A stretch of DNA of 64,000 nucleotides from Methylomonas sp. LW13 (GTDB lineage Bacteria > Pseudomonadota > Gammaproteobacteria > Methylococcales > Methylomonadaceae), in the NCBI RefSeq assembly GCF_016865255.1, contig NZ_CP033381.1, positions 4,836,001 to 4,900,000 on the forward strand, written 5' to 3'. Shown here piece by piece: positions 10,501 through 19,757 of the stretch; within the stretch, counting starts at the first letter, position 1; the number at the start of each line of letters is the position of its first letter. A program made the position numbers and the translations under genes. The notes under the pieces were generated by a model. It ran no database searches. It had not been told where the DNA came from and saw only the letters and a program-made list of their open reading frames with translations.

Positions 10501-11781
10501 ATGAGTGGAATTAGAGCTTTTTTTGAAAAATCCCATGCTAAAGGCAAACCGCAGCGCGGAGGGCAACGCATTACGCCGGAAACTCTAAAACAGTTATTCC
10601 CCATCAGGAATTTAAGCGACGAGATATTACAAACTTTCGCCACTGAAAATCACGTCGAAACCCTGGCAGCCGGCAACACCTTGTTCAGCGTCAATCAACA
10701 GGCGACTTGCGCAATGTATTTGTTGCGCGGCACGGTGATTTTGGCCGATCACAACGGCAAAAGCTATGAAATATCGGCAGGCAGCGCACAAGCGAAATTC
10801 CCGATATGCAGCGGTATTAAGCACACCGCCACCGCCACCGCAAAAACCGAGATAGACCTGTTGCGGGTATCCCTGAAAATCATGCTGACGCCCAGCCGCC
10901 AAGACCACGGCAAATTATCTATTCCGGAAGAATTGCATCACAACCGGCTATTGAGCTTATTCGTCGAACATTTCGAAAATAACGACCACGAGATAGAAAT
11001 CCCCTCATTACCCGAAGTGGCGATCAATTTGCGCAAAGCCATCCAAAGAGATGTCAACATCGACGAAGCCGTCAAGATTATCCAGCTTGACCCTGCCATC
11101 TCCGCAAAATTGATCGAAGTCGCCAATTGCCCGTTATACCTAACCAACGTGCCCGCGAAAAACTGCAAAGACGCGGTGGTGCGTATCGGCTTAAACGCCA
11201 CACGCAACCTGGTAACGGCGCTGAGTATGAAGCAGATTTTCAAAAGCAAATCGCCGCTGATTAAAAATCATTTGGAAGATCTGTGGAAGCAAAGCCTTTA
11301 TCTGTCCGGCCTCTGCCATGTACTGGCCAGCCACAGCATGCAGCAAAATCCGGAAAATGCCTTACTGGCCGGACTGGTCTGCGACATCGGCGTAATTCCC
11401 TTTCTAAGTTTTACCGCCAACTTACCACCCGAATACCATAATGACGCCGAAATCCTGGAAGCCATGCCCATCATCAAAGGCCCGGTCGGCGCCGTAGTGT
11501 TGAAGGAATGGGATTTTGCCGAAGAGTTCATCGACGTAGCCAAATCGTCCAGCGACTGGTTTCAAAACAGCGGCGATACCTTGACGGTGACCGATATAGT
11601 GGTCCTGTCCAGACTCCATGCCCTGATCGGCAAAACAGCGACCGCCGATTTGCCGGCGATTACCGCCATTCCGGCGGCGGCCAAATTGAAAAACTTCTCT
11701 TTGTCTCCGGAAAATACGCTGGCCATCCTGCACGATGCCAAAACTAAAATTCACGAAGCTTTGAGCATCTTTTCCTCCTAG
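10501..11781 (+). CDS. HDOD-domain signalling protein with cNMP-like N-domain (copy 1 of 3)
   Basis: A 426-residue cytoplasmic protein. Residues about 30-125 look like a cyclic-nucleotide-binding-type beta roll (LAAGNTLFSVNQQATCAMYLLRGTVIL). Residues about 165-365 form an HDOD domain, a non-catalytic relative of HD hydrolases (PSLPEVAINLRKAIQRD, IIQLDPAISAKLIEVAN). HDOD proteins usually act as partners in c-di-GMP or stress signalling. First of three tandem paralogues of the same architecture; only 4 bp separate it from copy 2, so they form one transcript. Ligand and partner are unknown. Confidence 0.85.
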   Translation: MSGIRAFFEKSHAKGKPQRGGQRITPETLKQLFPIRNLSDEILQTFATENHVETLAAGNTLFSVNQQATCAMYLLRGTVILADHNGKSYEISAGSAQAKFPICSGIKHTATATAKTEIDLLRVSLKIMLTPSRQDHGKLSIPEELHHNRLLSLFVEHFENNDHEIEIPSLPEVAINLRKAIQRDVNIDEAVKIIQLDPAISAKLIEVANCPLYLTNVPAKNCKDAVVRIGLNATRNLVTALSMKQIFKSKSPLIKNHLEDLWKQSLYLSGLCHVLASHSMQQNPENALLAGLVCDIGVIPFLSFTANLPPEYHNDAEILEAMPIIKGPVGAVVLKEWDFAEEFIDVAKSSSDWFQNSGDTLTVTDIVVLSRLHALIGKTATADLPAITAIPAAAKLKNFSLSPENTLAILHDAKTKIHEALSIFSS

Positions 11782-11785
11782 CCGC

Positions 11786-13075
11786 ATGATCTGGAAATTT
11801 TTAAAAAAATCCCCGGACAAAACGCCGACAGAGAGCAACCCCACTCCAGCAGCCGTCAACCAACTGCCCTTGAGCTATCTGCAAAAGCTCATCCCGCTGG
11901 GGGACTTACCGGCGGCGGACTTGCTGGCGATACCGGTGACCATGCGAAACTTTAACCCCGGCGACATCATATTTAACCGCGGCGCCGAGGCGGAACAATT
12001 AAGCTATCTCTACACTGGCAACGTCTATCTGGAAGCGAATAATGGCGCCGGTTATACGGTCGAAGCCGACACCTTTAAAGCCTGTTATCCTCTGGCAACA
12101 TCCGGCGAACACGCCTTCAGCGCGATAGCCAAATCGCCTACCCAAGTCATCTACATGCCGCTGTCCAACTTGCAGCACAGCAGCAAACCCGTCAACAATC
12201 CGCTGATCAACCCGAAGAGCATTCCGCCCCAGCTGCGAAACAGCTTTTTTTTCGATAGCTTTTGCGATGCGTTCAGAGCCGACAACCTGCATGTTCCCAG
12301 CCTGCCGGATGTTGCCTTGCGCTTGCGTAGCGCCTTGCAAAAGGACATCAGCATCGCCGATGCGGTGAAGATTTTAAACCTGGACCCGGTTATATCCTCC
12401 AAACTGATTCAAGTCGCAAATAGCCCGATCTACCGCGGCAGCAACCCCATCACCAGCAGCCATGATGCCGTGAATCGGCTAGGATTTAAAACCACGCAAA
12501 ACCTGGTTACCAGCATCAGCCTGCACCAGCTGTTCAGAAGCCGCAACCGGCAACTGAACAACATTATTCAGACACTTTGGAAACAAAGCATCCAGATTGC
12601 CAGCCTCAGCCACACGCTGGCCGGACTGACCCGAAAAGTAAACGCCGACGAAGCTTTACTAGCCGGGCTCATTCACAACATCGGCGCCTTACCGATTGTC
12701 ACCTTTGCCGAAAGCATGGACATGTCGCGCTATACCGAAGAAGAATTACAGGCTAGCATCGCCTGCCTGCAAGGTTTGTTGGGCACCCATATTTTGAAAA
12801 AATGGCATTTCCCCGATAGTTTCCAGCAAATTCCCGTCAATACCACAAATTGGTACTTTGACGACGGCCAGGGCCTGCAACTCTATGACGTTGTGCTGTT
12901 AGCTAAATTTCACAGCCAACTCGGCGGCACCAATACCCAGAAACTGCCGCCACTCAACACCTTGCCTGCCTTTCAAAAACTGGACGATAGCGCACTGACG
13001 CCGGATATGTCTCTGAAGGCATTACAGGATGCAAAACAACAAATTGCCGAGGCCATCAACTTTTTCAGGACATAA
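11786..13075 (+). CDS. HDOD-domain signalling protein with cNMP-like N-domain (copy 2 of 3)
   Basis: A 429-residue paralogue with the same order of parts: a short basic N-terminus (IWKFLKKSPDK), a cNMP-type beta roll at about residues 30-125 (FNPGDIIFNRGAEAEQLSYLYTG), and an HDOD domain from about residue 165 (PSLPDVALRLRSALQKD, ILNLDPVISSKLIQVAN). It starts 4 bp after copy 1 and ends 1 bp before copy 3. Confidence 0.85.
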   Translation: MIWKFLKKSPDKTPTESNPTPAAVNQLPLSYLQKLIPLGDLPAADLLAIPVTMRNFNPGDIIFNRGAEAEQLSYLYTGNVYLEANNGAGYTVEADTFKACYPLATSGEHAFSAIAKSPTQVIYMPLSNLQHSSKPVNNPLINPKSIPPQLRNSFFFDSFCDAFRADNLHVPSLPDVALRLRSALQKDISIADAVKILNLDPVISSKLIQVANSPIYRGSNPITSSHDAVNRLGFKTTQNLVTSISLHQLFRSRNRQLNNIIQTLWKQSIQIASLSHTLAGLTRKVNADEALLAGLIHNIGALPIVTFAESMDMSRYTEEELQASIACLQGLLGTHILKKWHFPDSFQQIPVNTTNWYFDDGQGLQLYDVVLLAKFHSQLGGTNTQKLPPLNTLPAFQKLDDSALTPDMSLKALQDAKQQIAEAINFFRT

Positions 13076-13076
13076 G

Positions 13077-14441
13077 ATGAATTGGTTTTCCAAGCTACTG
13101 GAAAAAAACACCACCGCCAACAAACCAAGCCGGAAAGCCTTGCCGTCTGGCGCAGAACCCCGGAGTAGCCTACCAACCGACAACTCAGTATCCAAACCCA
13201 GCAGCACTCATCAGCAAGCGCTTAGCGTCGCACAGCTGAAAAAATTCGCACCCTTACGCGATCTTGATGACGCCGCCTTAAGCTCATTACCGCATCTCAG
13301 CTTGGCCTACGCCAAAGGGGCAATTCTTTTTACCCTGGGGCAACCGACCAACAGCGTACTGTATTTGTTGGCAGGACAACTATCGATGCAACCGGATAGC
13401 GATAGCCGTTATCAAATCGACGCCGATTCCACGCTAGCCAATCTGCCGCTGAACAGCGGTAGCCGTTGCGGCGCTACCGCCACGGCGCTCAGCGATGTGC
13501 GTATTTTGGAAATCCCTATCCAACTCAACCGTTTATGGACAGATAAAAGTCAGGAAAGCGCCAATTGCGTGGAACTGCTCGATATTCAACTGCCGGAGCC
13601 GATCAACGGCAGCCGCTTTTTCAACAGCTTCGCCCAAGCCTATCGGGAAAACAAACTGCGCCTGCCTTCCTTACCGGATGTCGCCCTGAAACTAAAAGAT
13701 GCGGTGCAAAAAGACATCGGCATCCGCGGGGCCGCAGAGATTATTCAGCTGGACCCGCCTATCGTGGCGAAATTAATCCAGGTGGCGAACAGCCCCTTAT
13801 ATGCCACGGAAATACCGATCAACAATTGCCATGACGCGGTAGCTCGCATCGGCCTGAATGCGACGCGGAATTTGGTGATGGGCATCAGCATGAAACAATT
13901 ATTCAGTTGCACCGACCCGGAACTCATGAAAGGCATGCAGGCCTTATGGAAAAACAGCCTGTATGTCTCAAGTTTAAGCTTTGTCTTAGCCCAGGAGTGC
14001 AGCAACATCAACCCGGAAGACGCCCTGCTGGGCGGTTTGATTGCCGACATCGGCGCGATTCCCTTACTGCATTTTGCTGAACAATTTCCCGACGGCGGCC
14101 CCAGCTTTCAGGAACTAAAAACCGCGCTGCCCTATTTACGCGGCCCGGTCGGTGTGCTGATGCTGCACACGTTGGGTTTTCCCGAACAACTGGGCAACAT
14201 TCCGCATCAAGCAGAAAACTGGCTGTACGACAGCGGCCCTGAACTAACGATGACCGACATCGTCATCCTCGCCAAATTGCACAGCTATTTCGGTTCCGGC
14301 AATGCCCGAGATCTGCCTTATATCAACTCGATTCCGTCTTACAGCAAACTAAATCACGGTAAACTCAACCCTGATTTTTCCTTGATGGTGTTGAAAAAAG
14401 CCCAAAATCGGGTCAACGCCGCCATGCATTTATTATCCTAA
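13077..14441 (+). CDS. HDOD-domain signalling protein with cNMP-like N-domain (copy 3 of 3)
   Basis: A 454-residue third paralogue. The N-terminus is longer and Ser/Pro-rich, then the cNMP-like roll (YAKGAILFTLGQPTNSVLYLLAG) and HDOD domain (PSLPDVALKLKDAVQKD, IIQLDPPIVAKLIQVAN). The frame is open 16 codons upstream, but the ATG at 13077, 1 bp after the copy 2 stop, matches the NWFSKLLEK / IWKFLKK start of copy 2. Copies 1 and 3 share phrases (CHDAVARIGLNATRNLV / CKDAVVRIGLNATRNLV) that differ in copy 2. Confidence 0.85.
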   Translation: MNWFSKLLEKNTTANKPSRKALPSGAEPRSSLPTDNSVSKPSSTHQQALSVAQLKKFAPLRDLDDAALSSLPHLSLAYAKGAILFTLGQPTNSVLYLLAGQLSMQPDSDSRYQIDADSTLANLPLNSGSRCGATATALSDVRILEIPIQLNRLWTDKSQESANCVELLDIQLPEPINGSRFFNSFAQAYRENKLRLPSLPDVALKLKDAVQKDIGIRGAAEIIQLDPPIVAKLIQVANSPLYATEIPINNCHDAVARIGLNATRNLVMGISMKQLFSCTDPELMKGMQALWKNSLYVSSLSFVLAQECSNINPEDALLGGLIADIGAIPLLHFAEQFPDGGPSFQELKTALPYLRGPVGVLMLHTLGFPEQLGNIPHQAENWLYDSGPELTMTDIVILAKLHSYFGSGNARDLPYINSIPSYSKLNHGKLNPDFSLMVLKKAQNRVNAAMHLLS

Positions 14442-14475
14442 TTTTCCCGATATTCATATCAGACTGGCTACCGAC

Positions 14476-16515
14476 ATGACCAATCCTTTGCTCGAAAACA
14501 CCGAACTACCGCAATTTTCTAAAATCCTGCCCGAACACGTGGAGCCGGCCATCAGCCAGCTACTCACCGAAGCCCGGCAAACCATAGACCGGCAACTGCA
14601 AGCCGGCGGACCTTACACCTGGCAAAATCTGATCGAACCGATCGAAGCCGCCGAAGACCGCTTGAACAAGGCTTGGTCGCCGGTCAGCCACATGAATTCG
14701 GTAGTCAACAGTGAAGCGATGCGTGATGCCTACAATGCCTGCCTCGGCAAACTCAGCGAATACGCCACAGAAACCGGCCAAAACCGCGCCTTGTACGAGG
14801 CCTACCAAGCCATACGCGACAGCGCGGACTTTGCCAAGCTCGACCGCGCCCAACAAAAAATCGTCAACAACGCCCTGCGCGACTTTCATTTGTCCGGCGT
14901 GGATTTACCGCCCGAACAACAGGCGCGTTATAAAGAGATCAACCAGCAATTATCGAAACTAGCCAGTCAATACGAAGAACATTTACTGGACGCCACCAAC
15001 GCCTGGCACAAACAGATTACCCATCTCGACGATTTGGCCGGCCTGCCGGAATCGGCTCTGGCCCAAGCCAAACAAGCCGCCGAAGCGGAAGGCAAGGATG
15101 GCTGGTTGATCAACCTGCAATTCCCGTCGTATCTGGCGGTGATGACCTACGCCGACAACCGCGAACTGCGCCGCGAACATTATGAGGCATTCTGCACCCG
15201 AGCCTCCGATCAAGGCCCGCATGCCGGGCAATGGGACAATTCCGAATTGATGGAACAAATCCTGGCGTTGCGCCACGAGAAAGCCCAATTGCTGGGCTTT
15301 AACAACTACGCCGAATATTCGCTGGCTACTAAAATGGCCAAATCCACCGACGACGTGGTGAAGTTTCTGGAAGATTTGGCCGACAAATCCTGGCGCCAAG
15401 CCCGCCGGGATTTGACTGAATTGAAAGAGTTTGCTGCCGCCGAGCACGGCCTAAACGACTTGCAAGCCTGGGACATCGGTTATTACTCGGAAAAAATGCG
15501 CCAGCACTTCTACCAATTGTCGCAAGAAGAAGTGAAAGCCTATTTCCCCGACAACAAAGTTGTGCCCGGCCTGTTTGCCATCGTCGAGAAACTCTATGGC
15601 CTGCAAATCAGCGAAATCAAAGACTTCGACACCTGGCACCCCGACGCCCGCTTTTATCAAATCCTGGATAAACACGGCCAATTGCGCGGCCGCTTCTTCC
15701 TGGACTTATACGCCCGCGCCAAAAAGCGCGGCGGCGCCTGGATGGACGACTGCGTCTGCCGTAAAAAAGTCGGCGATGCACTACAAACACCGGTGGCGTA
15801 TTTAACCTGCAACTTTACCCCGCCGACTGGCAACGACCCGGCCTTGCTGACCCACGACGAAGTGGAAACGCTGTTTCACGAATTCGGCCACGGTCTGCAT
15901 CACATGTTGACCCAGATCGATCACCTCGGTGTCTCGGGCATCAACGGCGTCGAGTGGGATGCGGTAGAACTGCCCAGCCAATTCATGGAAAACTGGTGCT
16001 GGGAAAAAGAAGCGCTGGGCTTAATCTCCGGTCATTATCAAACCGGTGAACCGCTGCCCGATACGTTGTACGACAAAATGTTGGCGGCAAAAAACTTCCA
16101 AGCCGGCATGATGATGGTGCGGCAACTGGAATTCAGTCTATTCGATTTCAAGATGCATCGGGATTACGCTCCGGCCAAGGGCGGACAAATTTATACCATC
16201 CTCAAACAGGTGCGTGACCAGGTAGCCGTGGTCAAGGTACCGGAATTCAACCGTTTCGCCCATAGCTTCTCGCATATTTTCGCTGGTGGTTACGCCGCCG
16301 GTTATTACAGTTACAAATGGGCGGAAGTGTTGTCGGCGGACGCATTTTCCTTGTTCGAAGAGAAAGGCATTTTCGACCGCGATACAGGTGAGTCTTTCCT
16401 GCACAACATCCTGGAGCAAGGCGGCAGCAGCGATGCGATGACCTTATTCAAAAACTTCCGCGGCCGAGAACCCAATATCGACGCCCTGCTCAGACATAAC
16501 GGTATCGCCGCGTAA
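14476..16515 (+). CDS. prlC: Oligopeptidase A (M3 metallopeptidase)
   Basis: A 679-residue cytoplasmic zinc peptidase, matching E. coli PrlC in length. The M3 zinc site HEFGHGLHHM is at about residues 470-479, with the third ligand Glu downstream in GVEWDAVELPSQFMENW. It degrades short peptides, including cleaved signal peptides. It starts 34 bp after the HDOD operon and is followed by a strong terminator. Confidence 0.96.
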   Translation: MTNPLLENTELPQFSKILPEHVEPAISQLLTEARQTIDRQLQAGGPYTWQNLIEPIEAAEDRLNKAWSPVSHMNSVVNSEAMRDAYNACLGKLSEYATETGQNRALYEAYQAIRDSADFAKLDRAQQKIVNNALRDFHLSGVDLPPEQQARYKEINQQLSKLASQYEEHLLDATNAWHKQITHLDDLAGLPESALAQAKQAAEAEGKDGWLINLQFPSYLAVMTYADNRELRREHYEAFCTRASDQGPHAGQWDNSELMEQILALRHEKAQLLGFNNYAEYSLATKMAKSTDDVVKFLEDLADKSWRQARRDLTELKEFAAAEHGLNDLQAWDIGYYSEKMRQHFYQLSQEEVKAYFPDNKVVPGLFAIVEKLYGLQISEIKDFDTWHPDARFYQILDKHGQLRGRFFLDLYARAKKRGGAWMDDCVCRKKVGDALQTPVAYLTCNFTPPTGNDPALLTHDEVETLFHEFGHGLHHMLTQIDHLGVSGINGVEWDAVELPSQFMENWCWEKEALGLISGHYQTGEPLPDTLYDKMLAAKNFQAGMMMVRQLEFSLFDFKMHRDYAPAKGGQIYTILKQVRDQVAVVKVPEFNRFAHSFSHIFAGGYAAGYYSYKWAEVLSADAFSLFEEKGIFDRDTGESFLHNILEQGGSSDAMTLFKNFRGREPNIDALLRHNGIAA

Positions 16516-16525
16516 ATGTTTCCTG

Positions 16526-16565
16526 GATTGCCTTGATGCTCGTCATCAAGGCAATCGAGTTTTTC
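16526..16565 (+). terminator. Rho-independent terminator after prlC
   Basis: A perfect 13-bp stem (GATTGCCTTGATG / CATCAAGGCAATC) with a 5-nt loop, followed by GAG and five T. It is placed 10 bp after the prlC stop. Confidence 0.9.
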
Positions 16566-16575
16566 AGGAGCGAAA

Positions 16576-16863
16576 ATGAAAAACTGCCCGCAATGCGGCC
16601 AGCCCAGGTTGGGCGAGGCATTTAAATGTCCGAGTTGCGACGTGTTTTATTCCCAGCTCGACGAATTGCTGTACGCAGAACAGCAAAAGCAGGAAAGCCT
16701 GACGCTAAAAGGTACGCTTAAACGCATTCGCGCCGCCGAAGACCGCCCACAAGCCCTGAGAGCTGCGTTGAAAACCCTGTGGTTCAACACGCCCTTAAAA
16801 ACCAAGATCGTGATTTGGACCTTAATCGCGTTCGTGTTTGTGCTGGTGGTGCCGGTTTTTTAA
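16576..16863 (+). CDS. Small zinc-ribbon membrane protein
   Basis: A 95-residue protein with two CxxC pairs at the N-terminus (CPQCGQ and CPSCD), suggesting a zinc ribbon, a charged middle, and one C-terminal membrane segment (IVIWTLIAFVFVLVVPVF). A CAGGAG site is present. Function unknown; similar small zinc-ribbon/TM proteins are common in methanotroph genomes, but I cannot assign a role. Confidence 0.7.
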   Translation: MKNCPQCGQPRLGEAFKCPSCDVFYSQLDELLYAEQQKQESLTLKGTLKRIRAAEDRPQALRAALKTLWFNTPLKTKIVIWTLIAFVFVLVVPVF

Positions 16864-16921
16864 TTGCTTAAACCGCTCAGGGACTAAAAGCTAACCCATA
16901 GCCCCTATCGTTATTCCCCAC

Positions 16922-17428
16922 TTAATCTTCTTTAGGTGCTGCGGGTGCGGGTTCCGTTGGCGTATTGGTCACGGTTAGACTATTGGCATCCAGCTTCAGT
17001 AACACCGCATTGTTCTGATGAGCCTTCAACTCGGTCAAAGTGCGCCAGCCGGCATTATCCAATTTACGAAAAGCCGCAAAAAACCCTAATACCCGGGTAT
17101 CCGCAGCCGGCTCGATCCGCAAGGATTTGTTCTCGCCGGGCTTTATCACCAACTCTTGTTTGCGTACCAGATCGGAGGCCAAAGTAGCCTGCTCTTTATC
17201 GAATATGGCAAAAAAATCGGCACCGTTAAAACCACTTTTCTCCCGCAATTCGTAAATTCTTAACACCACCGGCGAGGCTTTACCGTCGGCGTCGGGGTTA
17301 ATTGAGGCGGTGCTGTTTAGCGTTAGCTCAACGACTGTTGGCGGTGGCGGAGCCGGTTGCTCAGGCACCTCTGCGCACGCAGCCAACAACGAGGCAAAAA
17401 AAACTGGCAGTAATCTGGCTAACAACAT
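16922..17428 (-). CDS. tssJ: T6SS outer-membrane lipoprotein TssJ
   Basis: A 168-residue lipoprotein with lipobox LLAAC at residues 14-18. The mature part has the TssJ beta-sandwich pattern: VELTLNSTASINPDADGKASPVVLRIYEL, then FFAIFDKEQATLASDLV, then FFAAFRKLDNAGWRTLTEL. TssJ anchors the T6SS membrane complex by binding TssM in the periplasm. It is on the strand of the rest of the T6SS locus but lies at its far 3' end, separated from the other core genes by the Rhs/immunity array. Confidence 0.9.
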   Translation of the reverse strand: MLLARLLPVFFASLLAACAEVPEQPAPPPPTVVELTLNSTASINPDADGKASPVVLRIYELREKSGFNGADFFAIFDKEQATLASDLVRKQELVIKPGENKSLRIEPAADTRVLGFFAAFRKLDNAGWRTLTELKAHQNNAVLLKLDANSLTVTNTPTEPAPAAPKED

Positions 17429-17543
17429 ACGACTATCCCTTTAAAAATTAGTTAACGCCATTCTGCCATAGGCACACAGTCACAGTACAAGGATTCATTT
17501 CCGGTAATTACTCGCCCGGCGTCGGCTAGTTTTTCAACTTGGT

Positions 17544-17747
17544 TAGATGCGGTTGCGCTGGCTCAAGGGCGCCGTAGCGGTATTGCGTCGTGCCATTCGG
17601 CGTTTGGGCGCGAATCAGGCGGTTGTCGCTATCGTATTGGTAGCGGCTGACGCGCTATTCTTCGATCAGGTTGTCGGCCGTAGCGGGAGAAGCGTTTTGA
17701 TTCAACACTTGGCAACACGTCACCGCGTAGGATTACGCTAACAGTAT
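17544..17747 (-). repeat. Rhs-core scrap and junction element, unit 1
   Basis: Bases 17544-17680 match the minus-strand Rhs core around YRYDALGRR and YQYDSDNRLVRAETP, with small deletions and a stop. Bases 17681-17747 are the junction element: GATTCAACACTTGGC, then GATTACGCTAACAGTATCTA running into the immunity stop codon. The scrap is the remnant of a further-displaced cassette; no toxin or immunity gene follows it before tssJ. Confidence 0.8.
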
Positions 17748-18315
17748 CTACACTGGATGTTCTGTCCCGTACCCAGGAAATACTTTTTTCTTTAAAAAAT
17801 CGTCGTCCTTGCCGGTATCAAAAAAATGAAGCAGGCGATCTCTAACATCTACATCACCCCACATATTCGTCAATTGATATGTCTCTATAATTTCCTTATC
17901 GGCTGGAAGTGATAGGTCTTCTTGCACCACTCGCCCCGCCGTTGTGCTGATATTTCCTGCCGTACCAATATCGATAAGGTTCCCTCCCTTGAAGGGGTAA
18001 CCTCCATCAAAATTAAGCTTGGGCTTTATCCAGTATGGTTCACAGGACGCGGCGCTCGGCTTAACATCTTTATCGGAAACTTTTTTGTCAACCAAATTAT
18101 GTAACACGATATTTCCAATAAATAGCGTAAATATTGGATCGACTTCGTTTAAATCAATATTATGCCAATTGCCATCGCCACTAGTAATATTGAAAAACCG
18201 CATGGCAGCTCGACCCAACATTTGCCCCAACGTGTAAAGGTCCTCGCGAAGCTTAAGACTGACAACATTATTATGTTTCCACACGATTCTTTTAGCCATT
18301 TCTCGATCTCATTGT
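17683..18315. repeat. 633-bp direct repeat, copy 1
   Basis: This block matches 28990-29622 at a constant offset of 11,307 bp with no insertion or deletion. It covers the junction element and a complete immunity gene. The encoded proteins are about 93% identical (roughly 12 differences in 183). Confidence 0.9.
17748..18299 (-). CDS. Putative immunity protein (Imm26-like), duplicate copy
   Basis: A 183-residue protein nearly identical to the one at 29055-29606. The N-terminal strand pattern NNVVSLKLREDLYTLGQML resembles the GDIFxFxxDDxxYGxGRIL motif of the two clear Imm26 proteins in this array, so an Imm26-like fold is likely; this is inference by eye. Its paralogue follows the intact GIY-YIG-like Rhs tip, so it should neutralise that toxin or a close variant. 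Here the toxin is gone: 17 bp upstream of the start the sequence is already Rhs core. Confidence 0.7.
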   Translation of the reverse strand: MAKRIVWKHNNVVSLKLREDLYTLGQMLGRAAMRFFNITSGDGNWHNIDLNEVDPIFTLFIGNIVLHNLVDKKVSDKDVKPSAASCEPYWIKPKLNFDGGYPFKGGNLIDIGTAGNISTTAGRVVQEDLSLPADKEIIETYQLTNMWGDVDVRDRLLHFFDTGKDDDFLKKKVFPGYGTEHPV

Positions 18316-18456
18316 TTCCGGGTTGGGTGACGATGTGGCCGGCCTTAGCGCGTTTTTCTTCGCTCAGGTTGCCGCAAGGCTTTGCTGATTCAGAATTTCG
18401 TTATGAATCAGCTTCCCTGCATAGGATTACACTAAAACTAATAGAGCCTAAGCGGG
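18316..18456 (-). repeat. Rhs-core scrap and junction element, unit 2
   Basis: Bases 18316-18376 encode, on the minus strand, the Rhs stretch around NLxEEKRGKAGHIVT. The remainder is a degenerate junction element (TGATTCAGAATTTCG, AGGATTACACTAAAAC) that runs into the next immunity gene's 3' end. Confidence 0.75.
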
Positions 18457-18891
18457 CTAAGATTTTCGCAGAAATGTCTCTGGCTCATCTCTTACTGCCA
18501 CAATAACGTTCCGCACAACATCTTCAACGCCAGAACTATCCGTTTTATATTTATTAATTACAAAAACCACACCTTTAGCAACGTATGGCAGCACATACGA
18601 CACTTTATCTACAAAATCTACAATTTCTTTATATGGAATATAAATAACAAATTCAGCCGCCGGCTTTTTTCGCACCAAAGTCGGCCCTTTTACATTAAGC
18701 TCATCGGTCTTACGAGTTGCGGAAATAATAAATACTAATTTGAAATCAGAATTCTTAAATACTGTATTAAAGTGTAAAATTTCCTTTCCAAGAGTATCTA
18801 GTTCTTCTCGCAATCTTTTAAGCAACAAGCTCGGCAAATCAAAGTCCGCATTTAATTCCACATATATTTGACCAAACTCAATATTCATCAT
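18457..18891 (-). CDS. Putative immunity protein (possibly Imm44 family), copy A
   Basis: A 144-residue alpha/beta protein, clearly homologous to the protein at 19322-19729: shared patterns are LRxxLxxLxKEI, VFKxxDFxLxxxISATR, GPTxxxRKxxxxFVxxIPYK and KYxxDSSGVxxVxxxI. Size and look resemble Imm44 polymorphic-toxin immunity proteins, but this family name is my tentative recollection. It directly overlaps a toxin tail upstream. Two adjacent ATGs (18891 and 18888) could start it, with GGAG 10 nt ahead. Confidence 0.6.
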   Translation of the reverse strand: MMNIEFGQIYVELNADFDLPSLLLKRLREELDTLGKEILHFNTVFKNSDFKLVFIISATRKTDELNVKGPTLVRKKPAAEFVIYIPYKEIVDFVDKVSYVLPYVAKGVVFVINKYKTDSSGVEDVVRNVIVAVRDEPETFLRKS

Positions 18892-19170
18892 CACCCGCAA
18901 TCTCCTTTGGGTTTAAAGCTTCTTTGATTACCTTTCGGCACCGAGCCGTATTTTCCAAGTGCTCTTCTAATTTTGCCGTCTCAGCCGCTTTTGATTCTGA
19001 CGTTGAAGCATCCCCCTTCTCAATCACCTTGCTTTTCAGGTTTTCCCTTCCAAACTGATCGGCAAGTTTTCGGTCTTGCTGGTATAGGCGTATGGGCAAG
19101 CCACTGGATTATGTAACCTTATTAAAATCAGCTTTTTCTTACCAGAAAACTCTACTTTGAAATCCTACTT
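18878..19170 (-). pseudogene. Rhs toxin 3' tail remnant (copy A)
   Basis: An open stretch at 19099-18878 reads RLYQQDRKLADQFGRENL, then a Ser/Lys/Glu-rich end. Its ADASTSESKAAETAKLEE-like part aligns with the tail at 19758-19868 (STTKEAKAVEAKKLQEYF). A 1-nt frame slip near 18935 converts the conserved end (APKGNQRSFK in the other frame) into a longer read-through, and a stop lies just upstream of 19100. It is the broken end of a displaced toxin whose immunity gene follows. Confidence 0.6.
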
Positions 19171-19187
19171 TTTTTCAGGGCTACTAC

Positions 19188-19321
19188 CATACCTTACCGC
19201 GTTTTCTTCGATCAGGTAGCCGGCCATAAGCGAGCGAAGCTTTTTGATCCAGGATTTGGCGATATTTCCTGTGTACGATTACGCTAATTATACCTACCCG
19301 GGCTATTCGGGATATTCCGAT
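19188..19321 (-). repeat. Rhs-core scrap and junction element, unit 3
   Basis: A very short Rhs scrap (19190-19228, TTCTTCGATCAGGTAGCCGG) is followed by the junction element TTTTTGATCCAGGATTTGGCG and GATTACGCTAATTATACCTA. It ends at the stop region of the next immunity gene. Confidence 0.75.
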
Positions 19322-19729
19322 TTACGGATACGGCGCCATTTCCAATATACGCTGCAAGACTTCATTTATACCAGAGCTATCCTCACTATATTTATCAAAA
19401 ATACTTACTAATCCACATTGAAGGTTTTCGACAATATAAGAAAACTCATCATAAGAACTATCGAATTTTTTATAAGGAATATGTAATACAAAATCAACGC
19501 GCTTATATCGATTAAAAAATGTAGGCCCCATGACTAAAGGCTTATATTTTTCGCGCGTTGCCGAAATAACAATACCAAGCTCAAAATCTTGTCCTTTGAA
19601 CTTTTCCTTAAAATAAGTTATTTCCTTATCCAACGAGTTTAATCCTTTACGCAACTCTTTCATAACAAAACCGGGTATTTTATAACTGACATCAACTTCA
19701 GGATAAACTTGACATGTAGATATATTCAT
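19322..19729 (-). CDS. Putative immunity protein (possibly Imm44 family), copy B
   Basis: A 135-residue paralogue of the protein at 18457-18891 (motifs LDKEITYFKEKFKGQDFELGI and ISATREK). The frame is open 47 codons further upstream, but that part is the toxin tail read in another frame; the ATG at 19729 matches the paralogue start (MNISTCQ against MNIEFGQ). Copies A and B are diverged, so they probably protect against different variants of one toxin family. Confidence 0.6.
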   Translation of the reverse strand: MNISTCQVYPEVDVSYKIPGFVMKELRKGLNSLDKEITYFKEKFKGQDFELGIVISATREKYKPLVMGPTFFNRYKRVDFVLHIPYKKFDSSYDEFSYIVENLQCGLVSIFDKYSEDSSGINEVLQRILEMAPYP

Positions 19730-19757
19730 TTCGTCAACAACCCTTGTTTTTTTTGGC

